From Spiroplasma clarkii (lineage in GTDB: Bacteria; Bacillota_I; Bacilli_A; Mycoplasmatales; Mycoplasmataceae), in contig NZ_CP024870.1 in the NCBI RefSeq assembly GCF_002795265.1, forward strand, positions 1,178,001 to 1,242,000: a stretch of DNA of 64,000 nt, written 5' to 3'. Made by a program: the position numbers and the translations under genes. Positions within the stretch are counted from its first letter, which is position 1. Each line of letters starts with the position of its first letter. Below, piece after piece: positions 47,732 through 58,108 of this stretch. The notes beneath the pieces are model-generated. The model was not told the DNA's origin and searched no databases. It worked only from the letters and a program-made list of their open reading frames with translations.

Positions 47732-50700
47732 AATAAATTTCTTGGTTTTTTACAAAAACTTCTCTTGGTTTAGCTCCATTTTGTGGTCCAATAATACCTG
47801 CTAATTCTAATTCATCAATTATTTTGGCAGCTCTATTATAGCCAATTGAAAATCTTCGTTGAATCAAACTCGTTGAAGCTTTTTGTTCTCGAATCACATA
47901 TTCTTTAATTTCATCAAACATTGGATCTTTTGCAAAACTCCCAAGTCCTTCATGAACTTCAGTTTCAGTTTTTAAGAATTCTTCATCAAAAATTTGTTCT
48001 TGTTGTCTTGAAACAAAATCAACTAGGTTGTGAATTTCTTCATCACTAATAAAAGCACCTTGGGCACGAACTAATGTATTTGAACCTGGGAATTGGAAAA
48101 GTAAATCTCCTCTTCCATTTAATTTTTCAGCCCCTCCACTATCTAAAATAGTTCTAGAATCAATTGATGAAGCTACTGCAAAACTAATTCTGGTTGGAAT
48201 ATTGGTTTTAATCACACCAGTAATAACATCTGTTGAAGGTCTTTGTGTTGCTACAATCAAGTGAATTCCAGCAGCACGAGCCATCTGGGTTAATCGCATA
48301 ATTGAGTCTTCCACATCTTTTTTGTTTCCAGTCATCATCAAGTCAGCTAATTCATCAATGACAATAACATAATATGGTAACTGTTTTCTTGGATCTGAAA
48401 CTTTTGAGTTATAACCACTCATATTTTTTACTCCAAATTTTTCAAATAAAACATAACGTCTATCCATTTCATTAACAACTTTTTTAAGAGCACTATTTGC
48501 CTGAGCCATATCACTAATTACTGGTGCTAAAAGGTGTGGAATTGGAGCATAGACTGCTAATTCAACTTTTTTTGGATCAATCATTAAAAATTTAACTTCA
48601 TGAGGTTTTGCTCTCATCAAGATTGAACAAATAATGGCATTAATCATTACTGATTTACCACTCCCAGTTGAACCTGCCACTAGTAAATGGGGTGCTTTAT
48701 CAAGTTCTGTAAAAACTACCTCGCCTAAGACATTTTTTCCAATCCCAAAAAATAGTTTTGCATTCATTTTGTTAAAAGGAATACGTTCTAGCACTGCTTT
48801 TAGTGGGACATCAGTTGGATTGTCATTTGGGACTTCAATACCAATTGCAGCTTTTCCTTGAATTGGAGCTTCAATTAAGACATTTTTAGTTGCTAGTTTA
48901 AATTTTAAATCATTTTCTAAACTAGTAATAGCATTAACTTTGGTTCCTGGTTCAGGTAAAACTTCAAACTTTGTTACACTTGGTCCCACATTAATTTTTG
49001 CAACTTTGGCATTAACTCCAAACTGTTGAAAAACTTCATTAATGTCTTTGGCTTTTTTATTGGCAACACTATTGGCTAAATCAATGCTTTTTTGATCAAT
49101 ATCAATTTCATTTAATAAATCATCTGATGGTAACAAATAATTTTTATTAACAAAGACTTCTTTTTCTAACTGATTAACCTGGTTAACTTGTCTTGTTGTG
49201 TGACTTGGTATGGGTTGAAAACCATTATTTTGTAAAATCATGGTTTTTGAAAAAGTATCTTCAATTGGATTAACATACTCATCAAATTGCTTACGTTTTG
49301 CTTCACGAATTTGTTTTTCATTTTCACTTTGTTCAATCATTTGTTCAATAGTAATTTGTTTGGCATTTTCTGTAGCTTTTAAATCATTAACCATTTCTAT
49401 GGTTTTACCTCCAGCTCCATATGGGGTAATATTGCGTTCAAAATCATAGCGCTTTTGAGCTTCTTCTTGACTCATGTCCTTACCAATAAGGGCATCACCA
49501 ATATATTCATCTTTAAATTCAAACTTATTTGGATTTGCTTCATCATAATTTACAGTTTGCTTTTCAGAATAACGTTTTGGAACAAACATTTGGGGTTGGT
49601 TGGGATTATTAAAGTCAACATTAACTGGGTTTTCATAAATATTTGGGGTTGGTTGGGGTTGGTAATTGTTTTGTTCAGTTTGAGTTTCATAAATACTTTG
49701 ATTTGCTTGTCTATAAATTGGGTCAACTCCCTGATTGTTTTGAGTTGGTTTTTGATCCACCCCAACATTAATATAGCCCCTTGGACCCACTTGATAGTTT
49801 CTTTCTTGTTGGTAATTTTGGGGATAATCAGTTGTGATTTGCGGATTTTCTGGAACCTTAAACTCACCATTGTAAAAATCACTTGGTTTTTCAACATAAA
49901 AATTTTCATTTTTAGCTGCTTTAACAAAGCTTGGTAATTCAATTGTAATATCTGAATCTCTCATACTTTGAATTATGGCATTATCATTAATACCACCTTG
50001 TTCACTTAAAGTCATTGATTGAATAAATGAACCAAAACCTTTTTTCCTTTTTTTCTCTTTTTTTTCTTTTTTATTTAAAACCTGTTGATTAAGATTTGCA
50101 TTTTGGTAATTGGTTGATTTGCTTTTTAGTGAAAGAATTCTCAAACGTTTTGGTTTCCTTTTATTTTTTGGTTTAAATAAATAAAAAGGATCTCCTGTAA
50201 AAATTCAAATCATGTTGATAAAAAAACCAATGACAGCTAAAGCTAAACCTCCAAAAATAGATAAATAGGCACTGATTCCTGCTAAAAGAGCCCCAATCAT
50301 TCCGCCACCAGCAAAAGGAGTGATGTAGTTTTCTTTTGGTGAAATTAACCAGTTTTGTGTTTGACCATTAAAGACTGAATGATTTTTTCAATCTTCTCAA
50401 AACCAAGAAACTGTATCTTTGAAAATAGTTTTGGTAAAAATATCTACTGTCCGATCAGTTGCATTATAAGAATAATGAATGATAATTAACATTATGGCTG
50501 AAATGATTCAACATAAAACTACTCAGGTTATAAAAAGCATTGCTAGAAATCTTTTTTTGGGTTTAAACTTAATTCCAAAATAAATGGCAAAGTCAATTAT
50601 GAAAAATAGCAAGTATAAAAAATATTTAAACCAACCAAATGGTAAAGTAAAAATAACGTCATCTAAAAATTGACCAATTATAGTAATTCTTGCTAAAGAA

Positions 50701-50843
50701 ATAACATTTAAAAAGAAAATCACCAATCCTGCAACAATTCAGAGTACAGAATCTGGTCGACGTTCTTTTTTTTCTATTTTAAAAGCCTTTGTCCTGTTGT
50801 TGTCATCCTCAGGGGCTATATTAAAATTTTCATAATCTTGCAT
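47730..50843 (-). CDS. ftsK: DNA translocase FtsK/SpoIIIE
   Basis: The 1037-residue hexameric DNA pump aids chromosome segregation at division. It was rebuilt through TGA codons upstream of 50144 and the ATG is at 50843. Four N-terminal membrane segments (e.g. VLWIVAGLVIFFLNVISLA) precede a roughly 300-residue low-complexity linker rich in N, Q and P. The motor domain has Walker A LLVAGSTGSGKSVMINA, Walker B YYVIVIDELADLMM and ATQRPSTDVITGVIKTNIP. The C-terminal winged helix (LIQRRFSIGYNRAAKIIDELE) reads orientation signals. A strong terminator separates it from uvrC. Confidence 0.95.
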
Positions 50844-51024
50844 ATGTCCCACCCTATCATTTATGTTTTTTAGTTTATGCCCTTTATCTATTATTTTAAT
50901 ATAAATTCATTCTTTTTCATAGCATTTTACAAATATAGTTTATTTTAGTTTTATCAAAAAAGTCTAGAAAACAAGTGTTTGTTTTTCTTTTAATATTTTT
51001 ACAAATTTGTTAAAGTTCTTAAGA

Positions 51025-51504
51025 CTACATTATCTTAGAACCAAATTTTCTTCATAAAAAACAAAAGTCGAAATCATGTTTTTTTAAACTATGAGCCACT
51101 ACCAAGTAATAAATTCAAGCTAACAAATAACCAACTATTGGGATTATTGAAAATAAAACAAGAACAGTTCTATTTTTGTTTTTAAAAATCTCCTCAGTCT
51201 GACTCAATTTTTTAGTTAATTTATTAAGTGTCACACAAAACCAAATAGCTTCTCCCATAATAATTAAAATAAAAAATATAAAAGCAATTCATAAAATAAC
51301 TTTAATTTCATTTATTCAACTAAACCTATCTGAAAATTTATAAAAAATGCCTGTTGAAATTAATCCTAGAAATAAAAACTGAATGAAGCCAAAGAAAATG
51401 TAACAAAAGAAAACACTACTATCAATTTTTTTAGCATCAATATCACTCTCTTCATAGACCATAACTGGTATTAAAAATAAAAGTGGATATAAAATATACT
51501 CCAT
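51025..51504 (-). CDS. Small polytopic membrane protein (four TM), unknown
   Basis: The 159-residue protein was rebuilt through a TGA at 51316. Four hydrophobic segments are visible: YILYPLLFLIPVMVY, FFCYIFFGFIQFLFLGLIST, ILWIAFIFFILIIMGEAIW and VLFSIIPIVGYLLAWIYYLV. The last pair is separated by a charged loop. No family was recognised. The ATG at 51504 has GAGGTG 5 bases upstream. It is a single unit between rnj and ftsK on the minus strand. Confidence 0.5.
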
Positions 51505-51582
51505 TAATCATCACCTCATAAAATTATTATAACATAACAAGTTTTTTAAATGAGAAACAGGCAAAACTTAAAATAGACATAG

Positions 51583-51609
51583 AAAAATCTCACATGTTAA
51601 ATATGAGAT
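51583..51609 (-). terminator. Terminator after the RNase J gene
   Basis: ATCTCA / TGAGAT hairpin (11-nt loop) with T5 on the minus strand, 12 bases past the stop codon. Confidence 0.65.
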
Positions 51610-51620
51610 CATTTGAGTTT

Positions 51621-53333
51621 CTATTTAGTACGACTTAGCTTTGGTTCATAAAATGAACTCAAACTAATTTCATTAATAATTACTAAAACTATTGGTTGTT
51701 TACCTGTATCTTGTTTAATTGTTGTTCTGATTCTTGAAACAATCTCTTTTTTAATTTCTGCTAAATCATAAGCATTTGGGTTTAACTTACCGTCAACTTT
51801 AGCTCTTTCTAAAATATCGGTAATTTGCTTTTGCATCAATTTGAAAATTGGGTTATCTTCTTGAATATAAATAACTCCACGCATTTGAATATCAATCAAA
51901 GAAACTAGTTCTTTTGTTTTGTCATCAATATTTGCTCCAATAATTACTGCTCCATCAGTTGCCAGTTGTTTTCTTTCATTTAAAACAATTGCTCCAATAT
52001 CACCAACCCCGATACCATCAACATAAATATCTGCTGTTTTAACAACTTCACTTGAAATTACCAATTTTTCATCATTGGTAAATTTCAAGACTTGACCATT
52101 ATTAACTAACTGAATATTTCTTGGTTCTACTCCTGCTTCTAAAGCAGCTTTTTCTGCCATTAAAAAGTCCTTGTAAAGTCCTTTAATTGGAATAAAACAT
52201 TTTGGTTTCATAATTCTAGTCATTAATTTAATATCTTCATAACTTGCTCGCATTGATCAAATATTTCGATCACTTAGTGAGACTAATTTTGCAGGGGTTC
52301 GGGCAAGTTCATCAAGTACTTCTGCATGTCTTTTCTCAACTCCAGCTGCAGGAGGAGTTGCTAAAACAATAATATCATTTTCTGTAAATTCAACATTATC
52401 ATCATTACCTGATGCTATTTTTGCTAATCTTGAATATAGTAAATCACCAGCTCCAGTTAGAATTAAAATACCATCAGTTGATTTGTTAAATTCTGAAACT
52501 TCAACAATATCTGCTGGTTTTAAACCAAGAGCATCTTGGATGATTTTTGATTCAACAACCTTGGTTAAAGTTTTACCATAAATTGAGATTTTACGTCCTT
52601 GTTCTTTTGCTTGTAAAACAATTTCAAAGAATTTAAAAACATTTTCTTCAAACATTCCAATAACTAGACGTTTTTTCATATCTTTCATTGGTCCCACAAT
52701 AAATTTATCAATGCGATGATTTGGGACTGTGTAGCCAATTCTTGAGGCATATTCTGAATCACTAATTAACGCTAAAACACCTTTTTTTGAAATGTCTGAT
52801 AAGTGATTCAGGTCAGTTGAAAATCATGATTGTTCATTACCATCAATGATGTAGTCTCCTGCATAAACTATTGTTCCAGATTCAGTATGTAAAGCAAACC
52901 CAAAAGTTGATGGGAAACTTGCTGTGGTGCGAAAAACTTCCACTTTATTTTTACCAAAATCAATAATATCTTTATCGTTAACTACTTTAAAGTTGTTTTC
53001 ACGATTTTTTATACGATACTTCATATTTCGATACTTTAAAATTGTGGTTGTCAATTTATTGCAGTAAACTGGTGCATCAATTTCTCTTAAAATATAACTA
53101 ACTGCTCCTGCATTTTGACTACTTGGATTCGATAAAAAAATTCCTTTTACTTTTTTTGCATTTGCTTTCAAGTAATCAAAGCTAGGAATAACTACATCAA
53201 TTCCTAAAATACTTCTTTCTGGAAACTTAATTCCAGCATCAAAAACAAATAATTCATCATCAACACTGATGACAAAGGTGTTTTTACCACGCTCATCTTG
53301 GCCTCCAAGTGCTACAAATTTTATTTCTGCCAT
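51621..53333 (-). CDS. RNase J paralog lacking the metal-binding active site
   Basis: The 570-residue protein was rebuilt through TGA codons at 52824 and 52257. Overall it is a metallo-beta-lactamase/beta-CASP RNase J: GGQDERGKNTFVISVDDELF, FPERSILGIDVVIPSFDYL and late DGIGVGDIGAIVLNERKQLA. The catalytic HGHEDHIG motif is replaced by SNPSSQNAG. The SGHA-type motif is replaced by WSMRASYEDIKL, and VHGE by IKGL. All usual zinc ligands in those blocks are gone. It may be a structural partner like RNase J2; a normal RNase J1 is expected elsewhere. The long leader contains a hairpin (GTCAC..GTGAC). Confidence 0.88.
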
Positions 53334-53429
53334 TTTCTATAATACTCCTTTTATTGATTTTTATTTTTATATATTTCTAGTCACGCTTATTCAGTTTGTG
53401 ACCGGTTTTTTTCAGATACAGATAACTAT

Positions 53430-53435
53430 ATTATA
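53430..53435 (-). promoter_or_regulatory. Candidate -10 element of the RNase J gene
   Basis: TATAAT on the minus strand lies 95 bases before the ATG. No convincing -35 is visible, and the distance implies a long 5' leader. Confidence 0.35.
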
Positions 53436-53598
53436 GTTGAAATTCACTCAAAAATACTAGGTTTTGATATAAAGTTGAAAACTTATAAGGGTGGGAATTA
53501 AGCAGAGGTAGTGGTTTTTTTAAAAAAATTCTAAATAGTCTTATATCTTGCGGAGAAATATTTTATAATTATAATAATATAGAAGTGAGGATGATGTT

Positions 53599-53901
53599 AT
53601 GAAATCAATTAGTGCTGAGGAATTTAACCATATCAAAGATGAAGTACTCATTTTAGATGTTCGTTCTGCAATTGAATACAAAACCCTACCAAAAATTCCT
53701 GGATCAATCAATGTTGAAATTGATGAATTGTTGAGCAATTACCAAAATATTTTAAAAGACCACACCAGTAGTGTTATTGTAACAGTTTGCAATGCAGGAA
53801 ACCGTAGTGGTCAAGCTGCAGAATTCTTAAATCGCCATGGCTACAATGCTTTTGTGCTGCGAGGTGGAATTTATGGTTACAAACATAAGTTTAAATTGTA
53901 A
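53599..53901 (+). CDS. Rhodanese-like sulfurtransferase domain protein
   Basis: The 100-residue single-domain protein has the usual motif order ILDVRSAIEYKTLPKIPGSIN and the active-site loop VTVCNAGNRSGQAA, in which Cys is the persulfide carrier. RHGYNAFVLRGGIYGYK ends the domain. A role in sulfur transfer or phosphatase-like regulation is possible. It is transcribed alone on the plus strand. TATAAT at 53574-53579 is a plausible -10, and GTGAGG lies 9 bases before the ATG. Confidence 0.85.
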   Translation: MKSISAEEFNHIKDEVLILDVRSAIEYKTLPKIPGSINVEIDELLSNYQNILKDHTSSVIVTVCNAGNRSGQAAEFLNRHGYNAFVLRGGIYGYKHKFKL

Positions 53902-53922
53902 AAGGTCTAATAAACCTTTTTT
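53900..53922 (+). terminator. Terminator after the rhodanese gene
   Basis: AAAAGGT..ACCTTTT hairpin with T6 directly at the stop codon on the plus strand. Confidence 0.65.
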
Positions 53923-53925
53923 ATT

Positions 53926-54276
53926 TTAAAGGTCTTTTATATCTTTTGCTAGTCTTTTGTAAAAATTTGTTAAATTAAAACCTTTTACCATCAAACTCAA
54001 TTGGTTGTCTTTTCAAGTTACTTTGACACCAATTCTTTTAAGGTATTTTTCATTAACTAAATTTACTGCAAAAACTGAAATTCACTCATTTTCCACTTCT
54101 TTGATATTTTGAATTGTTCCCAAACCTTGCAAAACATGTTCATAAGTAAAACTGTGTTTAAAATTAAGGTTATTTTTTCTTTTAAAAATTGTTGTGATTG
54201 ATTTTGAAGTAGTCATGTAAATTAAAAAAACAATAGCTAAAATTATTGCTAAGATTCCTAAAACACTTCACAACAT
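53926..54276 (-). CDS. Membrane-anchored small protein, possible PTS EIIB-like domain
   Basis: The 116-residue frame contains TGA codons and is missed under the standard code. It has an N-terminal membrane segment (VLGILAIILAIVFLIYM) and a cytoplasmic domain (LQGLGTIQNIKEVENEWIS, LKRIGVKVTWKDNQLSLMVK). The domain's order resembles the glucose-type PTS EIIB fold. The phosphorylated Cys of EIIB is not seen at the expected place (the part reads NEWISVFAV), so if related it is not a phosphotransfer protein. It starts 8 bases after the nadK stop codon, so it is probably cotranscribed with nadK. Confidence 0.45.
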
Positions 54277-54284
54277 ACTCCCCA

Positions 54285-55088
54285 TTATTCAATAACCTCT
54301 TTATCTTTAATAAAAATTTCACGTAAAACCTGGATTTCACTTTTATAATCATGGTTTTTTAAACTCAAGATATTAATTTTTTTATCACTGATTTTTATTG
54401 TCAATTCTTTCCCCATGATTTTTCTTTCCTGAGTATCGCATAAAAGAGTTTCAGTTAGGGAACTTAACTCTAATTTTAACTTAACATCATTATTTAAAAT
54501 CAGAGGTGCATTTAAAGTGCGATATTTATTGGTACTTACAGGAACCAGTTCTTGTAATTGATAAATCTTGGCATTTTTTGGAAAAATAACAGCTCCACCT
54601 GTTGATTTCATATAACCTGTGCTACCATTGGCAGTGGAAATAACCAAACCAGTGCCATGAAAGGTTTCAAAAAACTCATCATTTAAAAAAATCTTAATGT
54701 AAACTAGATTTTTTTCATTTAAAATCTTAACCTCATTACAACAATAATGGACTTGATTTTTGTTGCTAATTTCTAAAACTTCATAGGTGCTTAATTGCAT
54801 TTGTTGGTTTTTGATAGCAGCAATAATTTTTTGAATATCTTGAATATTGTTTCGATTAGTATAAAAACCAATCCCTCCAGATTTAAATGGTATAAATTTG
54901 ACTTGATCTAAACAATTTTGAAACAAGTGCACTGCTTTTAAGAAAGTTCCATCTCCACCAATGACAAAAACATAATCTGGATTCTTGTCATCAAGAAGAT
55001 TACCTTGTTCTAACAGCTGCTTTTCTAGTTCTGCAATCAGTTTAGCAGTCACTTTATAATCATTTTTAACAATGAAAAATTTAAACAT
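54285..55088 (-). CDS. nadK: NAD kinase
   Basis: It phosphorylates NAD to NADP. The 267-residue protein has the family GGDGT motif (FVIGGDGTFLKAVHLF) near residue 43 and the TANGSTGYMKSTGG block with the conserved N-G-S-T-x-Y. The length is typical of Mollicutes NAD kinases. The ATG at 55088 has GAGGTAG upstream. The following gene lies 8 bases after its stop codon on the minus strand. Confidence 0.94.
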   Translation of the reverse strand: MFKFFIVKNDYKVTAKLIAELEKQLLEQGNLLDDKNPDYVFVIGGDGTFLKAVHLFQNCLDQVKFIPFKSGGIGFYTNRNNIQDIQKIIAAIKNQQMQLSTYEVLEISNKNQVHYCCNEVKILNEKNLVYIKIFLNDEFFETFHGTGLVISTANGSTGYMKSTGGAVIFPKNAKIYQLQELVPVSTNKYRTLNAPLILNNDVKLKLELSSLTETLLCDTQERKIMGKELTIKISDKKINILSLKNHDYKSEIQVLREIFIKDKEVIE

Positions 55089-55199
55089 TTCTCTACCTCT
55101 TAACTATTATATTTTACAACAGATTAACTAGACTGAGTGATATTTTTTATTTCCCAGTAGTTTTTAGCACTATTTTACCCAACCACAACTAAAAAATTG

Positions 55200-55205
55200 T
55201 ATAAT
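55200..55205 (+). promoter_or_regulatory. Candidate -10 element of trpS
   Basis: TATAAT lies 34 bases before the trpS ATG. AAAGGAG lies 6-8 bases before the ATG. No T-box signature (specifier stem, NNCC-type antiterminator) was found in 55089-55238. Confidence 0.4.
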
Positions 55206-55238
55206 TATTTTGTTAAAATCTTTTAAAGGAGAACTATT

Positions 55239-56252
55239 ATGGAGAAAAAAAGAATGCTCTCAGGAATTACCACCACTGGTCAATTGACCCTAGGTAATTA
55301 TATTGGGGCTTTACGCAATTTTGTTAATCTACAAGATGAGTTTGAAATGTTTGTTTTTATTGCAAATTTGCATGGCATTACTACACCAATTGCCAAAGAT
55401 ACATTAAGAAATAATATTAAAAGTATGGTGGCTTTATATTTTGCTTGCGGTTTAGACCCCAATAAAGCTACAGTGTTTTTACAAAGTGATGTTTTAGAAC
55501 ACACTCAATTGGCATGAATTTTACAATGTCATACTACTTTGGGTGAATTACAAAGAATGACCCAATTTAAGGATAAATCAACAAAAGTCAAAGCAGAAAA
55601 TGGAACTGAATTTATTCCCACAGGAATTTTAACTTATCCAACCCTAATGGCTGCAGATATTTTATTATATGATCCTGAATTTGTTCCTGTGGGTAAAGAT
55701 CAAAAACAACATGTTGAATTGACTAGAAACATTGCTGAACGTTTGAATAATAAATTTGGCACAATGTTTGCTATTCCTCAAGATTACACTCCAAAAGTAG
55801 GTTCAAAAATAATGGATTTACAAGATCCTAGCAAAAAAATGTCAAAATCAAGTACTAATCCCAAATCATTTATTTGGTTACTTGATGATTTAAATATTGT
55901 TCGCAATAAAATTAAAGCAGCAGTTACAGACAGTGAAAATCTTATTAAATATGACCCAGAAAACAAACCTGGGGTTAGTAATTTATTAACAATTTATGCT
56001 GCTTTAACTGAAAAACCAATGTCAGAGGTTGAAAAGTTCTTTTCAAACCAAGATTATGGTGTCTTAAAAGCAGAAGTAAGTGAAGTTGTAGTGACATTAT
56101 TGTCAAAAATCCAAGAAAAATACCATCAACTTTATAATTCTCAACAACTTGAAGAGTGATTAGAACTTGGTGCCAAAAAGGCTCGTCATATTGCTCAAAA
56201 GAAAATGACCAAAGTTTTAAACCTAACAGGTTTAAACTACAAGCGAAAATAA
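55239..56252 (+). CDS. trpS: Tryptophanyl-tRNA synthetase
   Basis: The 337-residue class I enzyme charges tRNA-Trp. It was rebuilt through TGA codons at 55515 and 56157, which is notable because this enzyme serves the UGA-decoding tRNA. The HIGH-like motif is SGITTTGQLTLGNYIGAL. MAADILLYDPEFVPVGKDQ contacts Trp. KMSKS occurs in SKKMSKSSTNP, as expected. The gene is monocistronic on the plus strand with a hairpin terminator. Confidence 0.96.
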
Positions 56253-56296
56253 AAATGAGTAAACCTTAGTTATTGTAACTAAGCTACTCATTTTTT
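56251..56296. terminator. Bidirectional terminator after trpS
   Basis: AAAAATGAGTA / TACTCATTTTT (11-bp stem) with a second inner stem CTTAGTT/AACTAAG. It ends just before the stop of the convergent gene. Confidence 0.8.
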
Positions 56297-56303
56297 TAAA
56301 TTT

Positions 56304-56651
56304 TTATTGTTCTTTAAATGCTTCTTCATCAAATTTTCAAATTTGACTCTTAATTTTTTTAAGAACTTTTGAATTATCAGATTTTGCTTTATATTCCAAA
56401 CAATAAGGATGAATAGCCACAAAGTTACTGCTGATTAATTCTGGTTTTTTTGCATTAATTAAATCAATGACTCAACCAAGTTCACCAATTTCTTGGTGAT
56501 TAAATTTTTCTTGCAACATATGAAATTTACAAATATAGCACATTCTCACTAATTCTGGTTCTTTATTAATCAAAATTGGTGCATTTTCTCAAGCTTGTAA
56601 AATGTCAGCAGCACTAAATTCTACAGAATTATCACTCAATAACTTTGCCAT
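56304..56651 (-). CDS. Hypothetical cytosolic protein (115 aa)
   Basis: The frame carries several TGA Trp codons. The protein is soluble and helical. It begins MAKLLSDNSVEFSAADILQA and contains two cysteines in MCYICKFHMLQEKF (C-x2-C-x2-H), which could be a small metal site. No family was recognised. The ATG at 56651 has AGGAAAAAA-type sequence about 10 bases upstream. It lies 20 bases past the rplT terminator on the same strand. Confidence 0.5.
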
Positions 56652-56670
56652 CTTTTTTCCTCAGGTTTCT

Positions 56671-56697
56671 AAAAATGCAAGAATCAAAATTCTTGCA
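56671..56697 (-). terminator. Terminator after rplT
   Basis: TGCAAGAAT-CAAA-ATTCTTGCA is followed by T5 on the minus strand. It is a perfect 9-bp stem, 12 bases past the rplT stop codon. Confidence 0.85.
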
Positions 56698-56708
56698 CTA
56701 TAATAAAT

Positions 56709-57074
56709 CTATTTTTTTGAAGCTAATGCTTTTTTACTTACTTCAACAATTTGAGAGAACTGTTGAGGTTCATGAATTGCTAATTCTGATAACATTTTTC
56801 TGTTCATTTCAATATTTGCTTTTTTTAAACCATTCATAAATTTTGAATAACTTAATCCTAGTGGTCTAACTGCTGCATTGATACGTACAATTCATAATTT
56901 TCTAAAGTCACGTTTTCTTAATTTACGTCCTACAAATGCATAATGCATTGAACGAACTACTTGCTCATGGGCTTTTTTGTAGTTAGCTTTTTTAGTTCCA
57001 TAGTAACCTTTTGCTCTTTTAATTCAACGTTTTCTTCTTGCTCTTGTTACTTTACCAAATTTTACTCTTGCCAT
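56709..57074 (-). CDS. rplT: 50S ribosomal protein L20
   Basis: The 121-residue protein starts [20 protein letters not shown] with TGA encoding Trp, which hides it from standard-code calling. [20 protein letters not shown] and the conserved [16 protein letters not shown] follow. It is the third gene of infC-rpmI-rplT, 23 bases after rpmI. In many bacteria L20 represses this operon by binding its leader. Confidence 0.97.
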
Positions 57075-57097
57075 TTTTTCCTACCTGCTTTCTTTAA

Positions 57098-57292
57098 TTA
57101 GAATTGTAATAATCCTTTTAGTCTTTTCATATCTCCATCTGAAATGAATCTTGCTTTTTTCAATTGTCTTTTTTGCTTAGTTGATTTATTTTGTGCTAAA
57201 TGTGAACGATAAGCACAACCTCTTTTAAGTTTTCCACTACCAGTTTTTTTAACTCTTTTAGCTAAAGAACTTTTTGTTTTCATTTTCGGCAT
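57098..57292 (-). CDS. rpmI: 50S ribosomal protein L35
   Basis: The 64-residue basic protein reads [20 protein letters not shown], then [20 protein letters not shown] and the C-terminal [13 protein letters not shown]. It is the conserved middle gene of infC-rpmI-rplT. GGAG lies 7 bases upstream of the ATG. Confidence 0.96.
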   Translation of the reverse strand: MPKMKTKSSLAKRVKKTGSGKLKRGCAYRSHLAQNKSTKQKRQLKKARFISDGDMKRLKGLLQF

Positions 57293-57316
57293 AATATCTC
57301 TCCTTTTTCTTGCTAA

Positions 57317-57850
57317 CTAACCTTTTTTGGGCACTACATACATATCTAAGAAACGGGTATTTAACTTTGCTTCTTTTTCGATTTTTGCTATATCTTCAAT
57401 TTTTGAATAGAATTTTTTTAATGTTTCCAGTCCAAATTCTTGGAAGGCAATTTCTCTTCCTTTAAACTTCAATGATATTTTCAATCTATCACCAGCTTCT
57501 AAAAATTCTCTGGCTTTTCTGGCTTTAGTTTCAAGGTCATGATCCCCAATCCCTACTGTTAGTCTAATTTCTTTGTTTTCAACCTTAACTTGATTTTTTT
57601 TGTTTTCTCTAAGTTTACGTTTTTGTTCATACTTAAATTTTCCATAATCAAGAATTTTAGCAATTGCAGTGTTTTTATCTTGCATTCCAACTTGAAATAG
57701 GTCTAATCCTTCATCTTCAGCCATTTTTATTGCTTCAAATTTATTTAATGGACCAACTTTGGTTCCATCATCATTTATAACTAAAATCTGTCTTGCTCTA
57801 ATTTCACGATTAACAAATTCTGTTTTTGTATTTTTGTTTTCTAACGCCAT
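57317..57850 (-). CDS. infC: Translation initiation factor IF-3
   Basis: It ensures start-codon fidelity on the 30S subunit. The 177-residue protein has the N-terminal domain (NREIRARQILVINDDGTKVG) and the interdomain linker DYGKFKYEQKRKLRENKKN. The C-terminal domain carries the typical IRLTVGIGDHDLETKARKAREFLE region, of which DHDLETKARKAREFLE is diagnostic. The ATG at 57850 is used here, although IF-3 is often started at a non-ATG codon in other bacteria. GGAGG lies 6-8 bases upstream. It leads the operon with rpmI and rplT. Confidence 0.96.
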   Translation of the reverse strand: MALENKNTKTEFVNREIRARQILVINDDGTKVGPLNKFEAIKMAEDEGLDLFQVGMQDKNTAIAKILDYGKFKYEQKRKLRENKKNQVKVENKEIRLTVGIGDHDLETKARKAREFLEAGDRLKISLKFKGREIAFQEFGLETLKKFYSKIEDIAKIEKEAKLNTRFLDMYVVPKKG

Positions 57851-57867
57851 TTTTCCTCCAAAATAAA

Positions 57868-57982
57868 AGTGTGCCTTAAAAGGTTAAGAGCACACATAAA
57901 TTATTCATTAATTTACCTAAAATAATTGGTAAAAACAAATTCAAATTAACCGTTTTCCATAAGTGACGGTGAGCTGTGCGCT
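57868..57982 (-). promoter_or_regulatory. Structured leader of infC-rpmI-rplT (L20 leader-like)
   Basis: On the minus strand GCGCACAGCTCACCGT..ACGGTTAAT forms a first stem. A hairpin GTGTGC..GCACAC with an inner TTAAC loop lies close to the infC ribosome binding site (57869-57895). Position and shape match L20-binding leaders known upstream of this operon in low-GC Gram-positives. Confidence 0.5.
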
Positions 57983-58061
57983 TCTTCTTTTAAACAAAAT
58001 AATTATATACCAATTTTTTAGAAAAATACAAATTTTTTTAACTTTTAAAAACTCCCTAGCA

Positions 58062-58087
58062 AAAAAAGTGGAGTATTCCACTTTTTT
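58062..58087 (-). terminator. Terminator after argS
   Basis: AAAAAAGTGGA-GTAT-TCCACTTTTTT is a perfect 11-bp stem with T-run on the minus strand, 22 bases past the argS stop codon. Confidence 0.85.
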
Positions 58088-58108
58088 GACCTTTATCTAA
58101 TTTATAGC

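Noticed and set aside
49455-49942. Two open frames overlapping ftsK on both strands
   Set aside because: They are shadows of the low-complexity linker coding region and have no start sites or homology.
55089-55238. A T-box leader before trpS
   Set aside because: No specifier loop with UGG, no T-box sequence and no terminator/antiterminator pair were found in the 150 bases upstream.
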